From Triplophysa rosa (lineage: Eukaryota; Chordata; Actinopteri; Cypriniformes; Nemacheilidae), in assembly GCF_024868665.1 (NCBI RefSeq), contig NC_079898.1, positions 2,222,164-2,286,163 on the forward strand: a stretch of 64,000 nucleotides of DNA, read 5' to 3'. This document shows positions 54,325 to 64,000 of the stretch, piece by piece. How positions within the stretch are numbered: position 1 is the stretch's first letter; each line of letters starts with the position of its first letter. The notes beneath the pieces were generated by a model, which saw nothing but the letters and a program-made list of their open reading frames with translations, had not been told where the DNA came from and searched no databases. The translations under genes were made by a program, and so were the position numbers.

Positions 54325-55755
54325 GACAAGAAACCCAACCCCCTGCTCTCCACACAACCATTTACACCTTCAGCAACCTTCCTCTCTCCCACACCTACAA
54401 TTCAGATTACTGAAGAAGATGTGAGCCAGGTCTTCAGAAAGAACAAAAGAAGGAAAGCACCAGGCCCAGACGGCGTGTCACCAGCCTGCCTAAAAATATG
54501 TGCTGACCAGCTGGCCCCCATCTTCACACAGATCTTCAACAGATCACCGGAGCTGTGCGAAGTCCCCTCATGCTTCAAACGCTCCACCATCATCCCAGTC
54601 CCAAAGAAACCCAAAATTACTGGACTTAATGACTACAGACCTGTGGCTCTAACGTCTGTGGCCATGAAATCATTTGAAAGACTGGCTTTGGCCTATCTGA
54701 AGGACATCACTGGTCCCTTACTGGACCCCCTGCAGTTTGCCTACAGAGCAAACTGGTCTGTGGATGATGCTGTCAACATGGGACTGCACTTCATCCTTCA
54801 GCATCTGGACAGACCAGGGACCTATGCGAGGATCCTGTTTGTGGACTTCAGCTCCGCTTTTAACACCATCATCACGGACACCCTTCAGAATAAACTGGCA
54901 CAGCTCTCCGTCCCCACCCTGTCTGTCAGTGGATCAACAGCTTCTTGACAGACAGGCAGCAGTTAGTAAAGCTTGGTAATTCAAATGCCAACACCTGCAC
55001 CATCAGCACTGGAGCTCCTCAGGGCTGTGTTCTCTCTCCACTGCTCTTCTCCCTTTACACGAATGATTGCACATCTAAAGACCCCTCTGTCAAGCTCCTG
55101 AAGTTTGCAGACGACACCACACTGATCGGCCTCATTCAGGACGGTGACGAGTCTGCTTACAGACAGGTGGTCAAGGAGCTGGCTGTCTGGTGCGAGTCTT
55201 AACAACCTGGAGCTTAACACGCTTAAAACTGTGGAGATGATCGTGGACTTCAGGAGAAAGCCCCCTGTTCTCCCCAAACTCACCATCATGAACAGCACTG
55301 TGACTGCAGTGGAGTCATTCAGATTCCTGGGCACCACAATTTCTCAGGATCTGAAGTGGGACACTCACATTGACTCTATTGTTAAAAAGGCCAAGCAGAG
55401 GCTGTACTTCCTTCGCCAGCTGAGGAAGTTCAACCTGCCACAGGAGTTGCTGAAACAGTTCTACTCTGCCATCATCGAATCCATCCTCTGCACTTCTATA
55501 ACTGTCTGGTTCAGCTCAGCTACCAAATCTGATCTCAGAAGACTACGGAGGGTAATCCGGACTGCTGAGCATATCATTGGTATAACCATCCCCACTCTCC
55601 AAGAACTGTACTCATCCAGAATGAGCAAAAGGGCTGGTAAAATCACTCTGGACCCCTCACACCCAGCACACTCCCTTTTTGAACTGTTACCGTCTGGTCG
55701 ACGCTACAGAGCACTGAGCACCAGAACGACCAGACACAGGAACAGTTGTCTTTGA
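54325..55755 (+). pseudogene. LINE reverse transcriptase and C-terminal domain
   Basis: Blocks in order: KNKRRKAPGPDGVSPACLK, NDYRPVALTSVAMKSFERL, ARILFVDFSSAFNTI, STGAPQGCVLSPLLFSLYTN, then KFADDTTLIG (catalytic pair) near 55102-55130. The C-terminal text is FRFLGTTISQDLKWDTHI and FELLPSGRRYRALSTRTTRH. Frameshifts near 54945 and 55199 break it. All RT motifs are otherwise recognisable. Confidence 0.9.
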
Positions 55756-56437
55756 GGCGTTCAATGAAGATAGACAGCTTCTAAACTGTGGGACGCGGCA
55801 AAACGCAACGGATGTCCAGTCTGGTGTGTACAGTAACGGCTGCGTCGGTGAATCTCTGTCAGACAGCGCATCCGTGTTACAGTTCTCTTTCGTGCTTGAA
55901 TGGATAAAACCACACAAGATTATGTCAGAAAGCCCGTTTTGTCTAGCATTTTCTTAAGCACAGACTTCAAAGTGTAAAATAAAATCTTAAATGAATGCAA
56001 AGAGTTGTGAAAATGGGAGTGCGGTGACGGTCAGATCTGCGTACTGACAGGCTCTTAAAGGGGCCGCGCTCTTAAACGTGCTGCTGTGACTCCTGTCACT
56101 AATGTTAATCAAAGAACAAATAAAAGAAGAAATCAATGTGATTTTAGTAGCTTTAATGAGACGACTTGGTGTGGACGGATGCGTTGCCTGTTCAGCACTA
56201 CCCTATGCAATGAGATTGTGTATAATACTTGTAGCGCGTATTAGGTAGACTAAGAAATGTATGCTGATTGCATATTGATTAGTTAAGTACTGAAAGCCTC
56301 AATTTCCTATCATGAGCTCTCAATTATACTGTTGCATGGCTATATATTAGATGTTAAAGATCAATCCAATTTAATAAGAGTCAGTTACAATACTAATATC
56401 AAAATCGTTAGGGCTTTCATAAAATTGATGTCTTTAA

Positions 56438-56990
56438 TGTCATGGCTCTGCTTCCTTAGTCATGTTTTTCTTGGTCCTGTAGCAGAGCCATGGCAAAGCT
56501 TTTGGTTATGTGTGGAGAGAAACATATTATTGTCCTTTTGACAATAATATACGTTCTCTCCAGTGTCTTGTCATTGGCCCCATTCCTCTCGTTTCCTCGT
56601 TATCTTTCCCTGAGTGTTTAATTACCCACACCTGCCCCGTGTCGTTATCCTTTGTCTGTCTTCCCTATATAATACCCTCATGTGTCATTGTCCTGTGTCG
56701 GTCATTGCGTGTGTATGTACTACGTCGTGTATGTGAATCGTGCCAGTCGTTGTTCCTGTTTCTGTATAACCCAGTCCTGTCTTAGTAAGTGTTAGTTTAG
56801 TTTCTGTCAAAGTGTTGTCTAGTTTATTGTTTAGGTAGTCTTGGTCTTGTTGCTCGTTTTATTATTTTGTTATCTTTTCGTTCACCCCCTCGCGGGTGTT
56901 TTTGTTTCTTTGTATTTATAATAAAGTCTTGTTTGTTAACCCCTTCACTCGCCTGCCTGCATTGGGTTCTTTCATGCCACACCACTGACA
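56438..56990 (+). repeat. 5' LTR (553 bp)
   Basis: Begins TGTCATGGCTCTGCTTCC and ends CACACCACTGACA. AATAAAGTCTTG lies at about 56920. Ends differ from the 3' LTR only in the final 30 bp and a 2-bp indel in the middle. Confidence 0.9.
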
Positions 56991-57029
56991 GAATCGACCG
57001 AACCTCTCCAGAACCCAGCAGGCAGCGGT

Positions 57030-57539
57030 ATGAACACTGGACGGTCCCACCTAGCTCGCCGCCTCTGTGGACTTCGCCAGGGAAGCGAGAGTGTGGACGA
57101 TTATATGGAGAGGTTCTTTGATGTCGCCGAGAATGGCGTCTTTGGGGAGGAGGAGCTGGCGGTGCTGTTCAACTCCGGTCTCAGGAATCCACTCTCAAGG
57201 GCGGAGATGAGGGCGTTGAGGCCGTTGGACTTTGACGCCGTGTGGCTGTCCGCCGCAGGGCGGTCGGAGTCCACGGTCTCAACAAGTGCCCGCTACCCAT
57301 CTCCGTTGGTCACGATCCCTGAGGGTGGTTCCCTGCAGATCGGGGTTGTGGGCATCGCCACGCCATCCCCCTCACTCTCGGCAGCCTCTCCACCGTCCAC
57401 CAGCCTCGTGGGCAAGCAGGGGAGGCGAGCATCCTGGGGATCCACCTCCGAGGAGTCCCAGCCGGAGCCAGCCGTTCCGTATACTTCCTTCCATCACCCG
57501 ACCACCAGCCGGGTGGCTAGGCGGAAGAAGAAGAGGTAA
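57030..57539 (+). CDS. Truncated gag-like protein of the LTR element
   Basis: A 169-residue open frame. RQGSESVDDYMERFFDVAEN (about residues 16-35) and LAVLFNSGLRNPLSRAEMRA (about 43-62) resemble the capsid-like gag domain of Ty3/Gypsy elements, in which RQG..SV..Y...F is the usual start. It continues with a Ser/Pro-rich segment and ends RVARRKKKR before TAA. No CCHC knuckle is present. After the stop the same frame stays open through the first two repeat arrays. Confidence 0.7.
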   Translation: MNTGRSHLARRLCGLRQGSESVDDYMERFFDVAENGVFGEEELAVLFNSGLRNPLSRAEMRALRPLDFDAVWLSAAGRSESTVSTSARYPSPLVTIPEGGSLQIGVVGIATPSPSLSAASPPSTSLVGKQGRRASWGSTSEESQPEPAVPYTSFHHPTTSRVARRKKKR

Positions 57540-57564
57540 CGGCGGGCAGCGTGGTCTCCAACCC

Positions 57565-58675
57565 GTCCGGTGCAGCCGGCATCCAGTCCGGTGCAGCCGG
57601 CATCCAGTCCGGTGCAGCCGGCATCCAGTCCGGTGCAGCAGGCTTCCAGTCCGGTGCAGCCGGCATCCAGTCCGGTGCAGCCGGCGTCCAGTCCGGTGGT
57701 CCAGCCGGCATCCAGTCCGGTGGTCCAGCCGGCGTCCAGCCCGGTGCAGCCGGCGTCCAGTCCGGTGCAGCCGGCGTCCAGTCCGGTGGTGCTGCCGGTG
57801 TCCAGTCTGGTGCAGCCGATGCCCAGTCCGGTGTCCAGTGTCGTGTCTAGTGTCGAGTCCAGTCCGGTGCAGCCGGCGATCCAGCCGGCGTCCAGTCTTG
57901 TGTCCAGTCCTGTGTCCAGTCCTGTGTCCAGACCTGTGTCTAGTCTTGTGTCCAGTCCTGTGTCCAGTCCTGTGTCTAGTCTTGTGTCCAGTCCTGTGTC
58001 CAGTCCTGTGTCTAGTCTTGTGTCCAGTCTTTTGTCTAGTCTTGTGTCCAGGCCGATGTCCAGTCTTGTGTCCAGCCCTGCGTCCAGTCTTGTGTCCAGC
58101 CCTGCGTCCAGTCTTGTGTCCAGCCGGCGTCCAGTCCGGTGATCCAGCCGGCGTCCAGTCCGGTGATCCAGCCGGCGTCCAGTCCGGTGATCCAGCCGGC
58201 GTCCAGTCCGGTGATCCAGCCGGCGTCCAGTCCGGTGTCCAGCCGGCGTCCAGTCCGGTGATCCAGCGATGCGTCCAGTCCGGTGATCCAGCTGCGTCCA
58301 GTCCGTGATCAGCGCGTCAGTCGCTCCAGTCCGGCGTCCAGTCCGGCGCCAGTGATTCCAGCCGGGCCTTCCAGCCGGCCGTCCAGCGGCGTGCCTGATC
58401 CAGCCGGCCTTCCAGCCGGCTGTCAAGCCCTGTCCAGCCGGCCTTCCAGCCGGCGTCAAGCCCTGTCCAGCCGGCCTTCCAGCCGGCGTCAAGCCCTGTC
58501 CAGCCGGCCTTCCAGCCGGCGTCAAGCCCTGTCCAGCCGGCCTTCCAGCCGGCGTCAAGCCCTGTCCAGCCGGCCTTCCAGCCGGCGTCAAGCCCTGTCC
58601 AGCCGGCCTTCCAGCCGGCGTCAAGCCCTGTCCAGCCGGCCTTCCAGCCGGCGTCAAGCCCTGTCCAGCCGGTCC
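57565..58675 (+). repeat. Four adjacent tandem arrays, units of 21, 12, 24 and 33 bp
   Basis: 57565-57840: 21-bp units (GTGCAGCCGGCATCCAGTCC plus one), readable as VQPASSP. 57890-58125: 12-bp units (TGTGTCCAGTCC), as SSPV or SSLV. 58130-58262: 24-bp units (GGTGATCCAGCCGGCGTCCA plus GTCC). 58400-58672: about eight 33-bp units encoding SPVQPAFQPAS in one frame. All unit lengths are multiples of three, but the Pro/Ser-rich reading moves between frames from array to array. Confidence 0.93.
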
Positions 58676-59001
58676 CTGGGAAGACTCCCAGGGCCAAAGA
58701 CTGTTCCCCCAGGACTCCCCCTAAGTCCCCCAGGACTCCGCGCCCTCGAGCGCAGCCGGGGACGGGGACTTCTCCCCACCTCCCTTTTGGACTGCCCCCT
58801 ATGGGTCCTTGTTTGGCACCACCCCCCCTCCCATGTTTGTTGTTTTTGTTGGCTCACCCTAGTCCTGTTGTTGTTTTGTCTTGTCTGCCACTGATTTTGT
58901 TTTCCATGTTTTGTCTTGTCATGTCACTGTCTCAGTCTGCCCTGTCTCGTCCGTCTACCCCTTGGTGAGCACCTGGAGGTGCTCATTAAAGGGGGGGCTT
59001 C

Positions 59002-59551
59002 TGTCATGGCTCTGCTTCCTTAGTCATGTTTTTCTTGGTCCTGTAGCAGAGCCATGGCAAAGCTTTTGGTTATGTGTGGAGAGAAACATATTATTGTCCT
59101 TTTGACAATAATATACGTTCTCTCCAGTGTCTTGTCATTGGCCCCATTCCTCTCGTTTCCTCGTTATCTTTCCCTGAGTGTTTAATTACCCACACCTGCC
59201 CCGTGTCGTTATCCTTTGTCTGTCTTCCCTATATAATACCCTCATGTGTCATTGTCCTGTGTCGGTCATTGCGTGTGTATGTACTACGTCGTGTATGTGA
59301 ATCGTGCCAGTCGTTGTTCCTGTTTCTATAACCCAGTCCTGTCTTAGTAAGTGTTAGTTTAGTTTCTGTCAAAGTGTTGTCTAGTTTATTGTTTAGGTAG
59401 TCTTGGTCTTGTTGCTCGTTTTATTATTTTGTTATCTTTTCGTTCACCCCCTCGCGGGTGTTTTTGTTTCTTTGTATTTATAATAAAGTCTTGTTTGTTA
59501 ACCCCTTCACCGCCTGCCTGCATTTGGGTTCTCTTCTGCCAATCCTTGACA
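59002..59551 (+). repeat. 3' LTR (550 bp)
   Basis: Begins TGTCATGGCTCTGCTTCC after the polypurine tract. Ends TCTGCCAATCCTTGACA, unlike the 5' LTR end. Confidence 0.9.
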
Positions 59552-59747
59552 GTTAAAGAAATATGTTGTTTCTACATCAATTTGAAGATTAAATGTGAAA
59601 TTATTAAAATGTAAAAGTATATTTTAAAATATAATTGTTGTGTGCGATTAATCGTGATTAATCACAGAAAAAATGTGTGATTAATCCGATTAATTTTTTT
59701 AATCGATTGACAGCACTAGTGGAAACATACTTGGCCAATAAAGCTCA

Positions 59748-59785
59748 TTCTATTCTATTCTATTCTATTCTATTCTATTCTAAAG
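59748..59785 (+). repeat. (ATTCT)n at the LINE 3' end
   Basis: About seven pentamer units directly after GGCCAATAAAGCTC. L2/CR1-type LINEs commonly end in such short repeats. Confidence 0.9.
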
Positions 59786-61027
59786 ACAAACATTTAGATA
59801 TCAAAAATGGACAGGTTTGAATTGCAACAAGTCATGATTCATTCAGATGGAACGCATACAAACAAAGCCTGAATTAAACTTGTATATCTAACTGTGACAG
59901 ACTATTTAAAATGGCACGAGCGCCAACACACAACCTAGATAGTTAGATATATGTATAGAAAAGGACAGTTTAATCACATAAGTTCCTATTGTCAGGGACA
60001 TTTCTCTGGTTAGCCTCAGATGTTAAGTTAGAGATGAGACAGAGACTTCTCACCAATGCTTTGAAGCATAGGGGTCGTAAATATCCAACAGAGAGACAAA
60101 ACGTTATCAAAACTCTAAAACCAGACCCCTGGAGCCAGGTTTTTGCTATGGTCTTTTGATGATGATAGCAAAAGAAACCAGGACCAAAGGGAGTGGGGGT
60201 TGATGGCTCTTCTTTCAATGACTCCGACCATTTGGCTTATGCTAAATTCTCTACACAGGAGAGCATTACAATAGTCCAGTCTGGACAGGACAAGCGCTTG
60301 TACCAGGATTGCGTAGCATGCTCTTACAGGAAAGGTCTAATTTTCTAAATGTTGTACAGGACGAATCTACATGAACGAGTTGTGCTAGCAACATAATCCA
60401 TGAAGCTTTGCTGATCATCAATTTTAAGGCTTCACTACATCAAGAATAGATGAGGGTTAAGAGATGATGTTGGGTTAGTGTGAAAGTTCTCCAGATTTCT
60501 GTGTCTCATTTCAAGAACCTGACACATCTACCCACTCACACACCATTTTCTGAATTTTTTAAAGAACAGCATAATAATGACTTTTCATCTTCTCTCAAAC
60601 ATTGAAATCTCAATCCAGCAACTGGTTAATATTTTACTAAGCAAATCCTGTCTATAAATAATGAAAGAAAGCGAAATTTAGATTCTCTTGTACATGCATG
60701 CAGAACCCTGTCTCTTTTCATATTTCTCGCTCTCTGGCCGTCCCACTTGTTTTGAATATTTCATGTTTCATGTGTTTTTTCTCTCTTTGACTTCCACTTC
60801 ATTAAAATGGGTTTAAAGTTTCACTTTGTAAAGCACAAATTTTAAAACCTTCTTTTGCCACCTTCAGAAGGCAGAAAGCCGGACAAACAATGATCAGTCT
60901 GTATATTCCTAAACTGTCAACATACGATCGCACACCGTGACAAGTATCCATGAAGAAGACTATATCAGGGGGACTGGATTTTTTCTTTAATTCATATAAC
61001 TATACTGAGCGGAAACAAGTGTATCTA
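59786..61027. other. slit1 intron, nothing clearly recognised
   Basis: No exon. CAATAGTCCAGTCTGGACAG near 60270 may be part of an old repeat. Frame 59970-60218 on the minus strand has no domain. Confidence 0.4.
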
Positions 61028-61515
61028 CACTTTTAGTAGTTCCTAGGATAGCAAAATCCACCAAAGGAGGTAGAGCTTTTTCCAACCTAGCACCTAAACT
61101 GTAGAACAGCCTTCCTGACACAGTTCGGAGCTCAGACACTCTCTCCTAATTTAAATTAGGGCTGGGGCGATATATCATGCAATTCTTCTGCTCAGTTTCC
61201 TCAATGAATTACGGTTAAATGCCGTTACATCCGAAAATGCTCATCCCGAGGTAACTAGTGATATGCCAGCTCCAGTCCGGATCCTGCCTCCCACCACGAT
61301 GTCAGATGACCCAACACATGCGGAAAGATGACACCTGCCCTTGCAAGAACTTCAGATGTTGCCAGCTCCGGACTATGAAATGATTCCTATTTTTTAATAA
61401 AACATTTTTTTGAATTTGTTCTGTGTTTTATGTGTGTTTTGTAGTATTGTGTCCTTGTGTAAAGCTGCTTTGCAATGGTGTGAACTGTGAAAAGCGCTAT
61501 ACAAATACACGTGAA
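61028..61515 (+). mobile_element. L2/CR1-type LINE 3' fragment with internal loss
   Basis: 61035-61155 translates as VPRIAKSTKGGRAFSNLAPK and SLPDTVRSSDTLS, the C-terminus of an L2/CR1-type ORF2. 61440-61515 is the tail GTAAAGCTGCTTTGCAATGG and GAAAAGCGCTATACAAATAC. Confidence 0.75.
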
Positions 61516-61539
61516 TTGAACTTTTATGATGGATATTTG

Positions 61540-61720
61540 TTATTTTTGGAGTGGGTCAACTAGGTCTCTATTCACTTGCATTACAAAGCAAGGAACAGCC
61601 AGGATTTGGACTATTATTACTCAAAATGTGTTTGCCAGAAGACAGGAAGACATGTACACCTAGGACGGCATGAGGGTGAGTAAATTATGGCAAACATGTC
61701 ATTCAAGGGTGAACCTTTAA
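61540..61720 (+). repeat. MITE right-end fragment (Angel-like)
   Basis: GGCATGAGGGTGAGTAAATT and AAGGGTGAACCTTTAA mark the right end. The left half is missing. Confidence 0.65.
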
Positions 61721-61839
61721 GGGTAAATTTGTGTGCATACAGTAACAAAACATCAACATTTTCCAAAATAATTAGCATTGTCACAGACTCAAAAGGCCAT
61801 TAGATATTCATTGGCTGGTCATGTTATAAAAGTGTGTTA

Positions 61840-61960
61840 GCTGCTTTGCTGCTGGTTTAAGACGGTCTACCAGCATGAACCATTTAGCATGTTCCAAACC
61901 AGCTAGCATGTTCCAAAAATCAGCTACCAGCTCAAGCTGGGTTTTCCAGCAGTTTAGCCA
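61840..61960. repeat. Decayed CCAGC-rich palindromic MITE
   Basis: GCTGGTTTAAGACGGTC, ACCAGCATGAACCATTTAGC and CAGCTACCAGCTCAAGCTGG resemble 44346-44546. Confidence 0.6.
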
Positions 61961-62068
61961 TGTGAATGTCAACAGACTCTATTACACTAGGTACATTTCC
62001 CATGACTGCATCCGCTCATAGTAATGATGTGAACATCAAGCAGGAGAGGACAGAAAACGGGGACTTAC

Positions 62069-62140
62069 AGTCTCGACAGAGCCGCATTCTTCTGAAACAG
62101 AAGTTCGGGAAACTGTTGAAGCTGGTTCCTGTTCAGACGT
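62069..62140 (-). CDS. slit1: slit1 exon, D1 LRR; last exon before the 42-kb intron
   Basis: A 72-nt LRR exon reading RLNRNQLQQFPELLFQKN, then AALSRL. The acceptor AG is the complement of 62141-62142 and the donor is GTAAGT. A competing AG lies 11 nt inside the exon, but using it would give a short exon and break the LRR. The next exon in transcription order is at 19849-19920, leaving an intron of about 42 kb. Confidence 0.95.
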
Positions 62141-62661
62141 CTTTGAGAAAACAAGAAAAAACACAAACACATTGTGTTCTGAAGCCAATGAACTGTGTTA
62201 GGACATTCTTGTTTATAATGAGTGGATTATTTTGAAATAATTGCAGAGTATGGGACAGGCAGCATAGATCTTTACTCCAGGAGGACTGAACCTGTAAAAA
62301 CTATTATTTTCGACATTTACTGTATACCTAAAAAGCATTTTTATCAGCAAATTCGTGAAACAACATAGAGCTAATGGAAATAATCAGATGGAGGAATAGT
62401 TCATTTCACTTTCATGTTGATCCAAATGGCTTTCTTTTGAAAAACACAAATGATTCATATTTGAAGAATAAACTGGCAGTGGCAGCTCTTTTTAATAAAC
62501 TAGGGGTTGTCAAAGGCGTCTTGAGCAAAACACACAAAAAATGTAGAATAAGGTACTGTTAGCTTTTCTCTGTCAAAAAAAGCTTTGGGTAAACTGGATC
62601 AACTTTTATATTGCAAAAAAATGTTTCAGAAAAACTTGCGGCTCTTGCCCACAGCACTTAC
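62141..62661. other. slit1 intron, nothing recognised
   Basis: Short intron between two D1 LRR exons. No clear repeat. Confidence 0.6.
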
Positions 62662-62733
62662 AGCCTCTCCAGCTCTCTCATGTCATCGAATGCGCCACGC
62701 TCTACAATTACGATCTGGTTTTCCATCAGCTGC
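62662..62733 (-). CDS. slit1: slit1 exon, D1 LRR
   Basis: A 72-nt LRR exon reading [18 protein letters not shown], continuing to RELERL. Donor GTAAGT follows at 62661 and below, and acceptor CAG precedes it at 62734-62735. Phase matches its neighbours. It encodes a repeat of the concave face of D1, the domain next to the Robo-binding D2. Confidence 0.95.
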
Positions 62734-63542
62734 CTGTTCAAGAATGAAAAGAAGCCATGAGAAACTGATGTTTAACTATATAACTTGTATTGTGTGGATA
62801 CTGCAATGTATGGATACTGATGATGCATTTTTACCAAGAATCCAGTTGGATCCGTTACCCTAAATATTTGCAAAGAAATGCATAAGAATCATTACGCCAC
62901 GTCACGACTGGACAAGCGGATACTCTCACTAACTGCATCCGTAAGCTTGGCTTTTTGTCAGGCTCACTGCCCAATCAAGCAATGCCTTTAGAGACAGTAT
63001 TGGTGCACGAAGGCATCTCCTAAAAACGGATTCGGATAGGCTTCATAGGCAGTGTATTGGAATTCTATTTGATTTATAAACAGAGGGCGTGTTTACAATA
63101 ACTAATCACATATTGAAAAAATATAATACAAATTTCTCGCTGTGCCCCAACCATTTCATTTTTTCTAGTCTGACCAATCACCTTCCTCACGCACAAACAC
63201 GCATTGTGGGGCAAAGAAGGATACATCTGTGTTGTCTTCAAACATCGATCAGATGATGGTATCTCAGGAGACCGGAAGTAAAACAAACATTGGATTCGGA
63301 CGTGCATTGAAGCCTTCCTGCCTTGGAATGCAAAGGCATTTTATCGTTCCGGGCGCAGCCAACAATATGTCCAATTAAAGTTCTCCAAGCAATTTAAAGA
63401 GAAATATCTGAGATTTTTTATGTTTTTTATATGAAACATCCATCTCTAAATGAAAGAGTAACTAATAAGGATTAACATTTTGGGAAAGGCCTAAAACCAT
63501 CCTTAGTTTATTAAAATACCACTATTAAAAGATGAAACTTAC
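62734..63542. other. slit1 intron, nothing recognised
   Basis: No exon, no repeat family identified. The minus frame 63074-63307 has no recognisable domain. Confidence 0.5.
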
Positions 63543-63614
63543 AGAACCCGGAGGTACTTGAGTCCAGAAAAGTCATTTCTGTTGATGCGTGTGAGGTTGT
63601 TTCCATTCAGTTCC
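63543..63614 (-). CDS. slit1: slit1 exon, D1 LRR (probably exon 2)
   Basis: This 72-nt exon encodes one leucine-rich repeat, reading ELNGNNLTRINRNDFSGL. It lies between acceptor AG (complement of 63615-63616) and donor GTAAGT (complement of 63537-63542). It enters with one base and leaves with two, the standard phase of Slit LRR exons. NLT is an N-glycosylation sequon. By alignment with the human protein as I remember it, this is the first full LRR after the N-cap, so the signal-peptide exon should lie beyond the window edge. Confidence 0.95.
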
Positions 63615-64000
63615 CTGGAAAAAAAAATCAAATTATGAGTAATGTAAATGTATCGCCTTGTCTCTGTCCAGCTAAGTATAAAACATTCATGGCATATTTG
63701 CCATTAAATAAAACTAAAGGGCTGTGAAAACTGATTATAAAACCTATTCTAAACTGCATGTACACCTCCTTACTCATGGGATTATCAATAAAAATGACAC
63801 ATTTGGCATTTGATCTAAATCATTTGGCAACAGTGCAGCTCATGAAATCAAACATGGGTCAGTTAATCTTCACTTCAAACACCTGAAAGACATGATAGCT
63901 GGTGGCTGCTTTACCTTGCAAAAACCCCTGTTCAAACCCCTCCTAACCCCCCATCCCCCGTACAACTTGTATTGAACTACATGCTCATAAGTATTGAACT
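63615..64000. other. slit1 first intron (3' end)
   Basis: A pyrimidine-rich tract on the minus strand (complement of 63617-63627) leads into the acceptor of the exon at 63543. No upstream exon is visible before the window ends. Confidence 0.6.

Larger units (their letters stand above)
56438..59551 (+). mobile_element. Non-autonomous LTR retrotransposon with gag fragment and repeat-rich interior
   Basis: The LTRs 56438-56990 and 59002-59551 both begin TGTCATGGCTCTGCTTCC and end in TGACA. Flanks TTTAA and GTTAA suggest a decayed 5-bp duplication. The polypurine tract AAAGGGGGGGC precedes the 3' LTR. The interior (2.0 kb) has a gag-like frame and then four tandem arrays. There is no protease, RT or integrase. 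The LTRs are nearly identical except for the last 30 bp. Confidence 0.9.
55780..59717 (-). mobile_element. hAT-like sequence (one end visible) carrying a nested LTR element
   Basis: The right end reads GATTAATCGTGATTAATCAC ... TTGACAGCACTAG, a typical fish hAT terminus seen in reverse. GGCTCTTAAAGGGGCCGCGC near 56050 belongs to the same kind of element, by memory. The left terminus could not be found, so the left boundary is a guess at the LINE/hAT junction. Confidence 0.5.
51343..59785 (+). mobile_element. L2/CR1-type LINE, full span but split by later insertions
   Basis: Start AAGATGGCGCCGCAG, endonuclease 51351-52481, RT 54325-55755 and the 3' tail ACTTGGCCAATAAAGCTC with (ATTCT)n at 59725-59785. 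An unrecognised 1.8-kb block (52482-54324) replaces the linker between endonuclease and RT. A hAT-like sequence containing an LTR element (about 55780-59717) interrupts the 3' UTR. The exact clade (L2, CR1 or Rex1) needs an alignment. Confidence 0.82.
653..63614 (-). other. slit1: slit1 gene, internal part (exons for Slit domains D1 and D2)
   Basis: Slit proteins are secreted guidance ligands that bind Robo receptors through the second leucine-rich domain (D2) and repel axons and migrating cells. Fourteen coding exons, about 1292 nt or 430 residues, were placed here from splice signals. All introns between LRR exons are phase 2, and those after the cysteine caps are phase 1, so the frame stays open throughout. 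SLIT1 is preferred over SLIT2 and SLIT3 because of [18 protein letters not shown] in the first cap, [12 protein letters not shown] in the D2 N-cap, [14 protein letters not shown] in a D2 repeat and [14 protein letters not shown] in the second cap. Teleosts usually carry slit1a and slit1b, and I cannot tell which this is. The start and end of the gene lie outside the window. One intron of about 42 kb holds most of the mobile DNA. Confidence 0.95.

Noticed and set aside
57494..58657. 387-residue minus-strand frame of repeated TGLDAGC and PAGRPAGQGL
   Set aside because: It is the antisense reading of the codon-multiple arrays. Unit lengths divisible by three keep all frames open.
57565..58675. 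CRISPR-like array of regular repeats
   Set aside because: Units are contiguous without unique spacers and lie between eukaryotic LTRs. They are minisatellites.

Overview
This is vertebrate nuclear DNA from a teleost, most likely a cyprinid (carp, goldfish or barb type). Two things point there: the single host gene matches vertebrate SLIT1, and the repeats are the usual cyprinid mix (DIRS1-like tyrosine-recombinase elements, Tc1, hAT fragments, short palindromic MITEs, Tx1 and L2/CR1-type LINEs, sushi-like Ty3/Gypsy).

HOST GENE. The only host gene I can support is slit1, on the minus strand, read from about 63.6 kb down to about 0.65 kb. Fourteen coding exons were placed by hand from splice sites and reading phase: 63543-63614, 62662-62733, 62069-62140, 19849-19920, 19693-19764, 19476-19547, 18806-18969, 18040-18187, 15773-15844, 11821-11892, 9084-9155, 6705-6848, 910-1073 and the 24-nt microexon 653-676. 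They encode the leucine-rich repeats of Slit domains D1 and D2, both cysteine caps and the D2 N-cap, so the Robo-binding D2 domain is complete here. The signal-peptide exon lies beyond 64 kb. D3, D4, the EGF repeats, the laminin-G domain and the cystine knot lie below position 1.

INTRONS 3' OF THE LARGE INTRON (1-19.8 kb). These hold a 5'-truncated Ty3/Gypsy chromovirus (about 1430-6285), a Tx1-type LINE carrying a nested SINE (7420-8870), a CA/CG microsatellite touching a splice donor (8959-9080), and a TTAA-ended transposon that itself carries a hAT fragment and a 1.42-kb foldback palindrome (12424-15084). Several MITEs are also present.

THE LARGE INTRON (19921-62068, about 42 kb). It lies between two adjacent D1 LRR exons and is packed with mobile DNA. 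It holds an 11.4-kb DIRS assembly with 450-bp inverted ends (24314-35709); a third DIRS fragment fused to an LTR element (38285-41185); a solo LTR with perfect target duplication (37875-38188); a Tc1 element (41790-43242); a hAT-like unit with a nested insert (about 45267-47053); a young 1.27-kb miniature LTR retrotransposon (48552-49823); and an L2/CR1-type LINE split by other insertions (51343-59785). One of those insertions is a 3.1-kb LTR element whose internal region is a chain of codon-multiple tandem repeats (56438-59551).

The host exons keep consistent phases and clean splice sites, so slit1 looks functional. Almost every mobile-element reading frame is broken. No RNA genes outside SINEs, no CRISPR and no prokaryotic features were seen. 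Boundaries of repeats without terminal repeats or target duplications are approximate.
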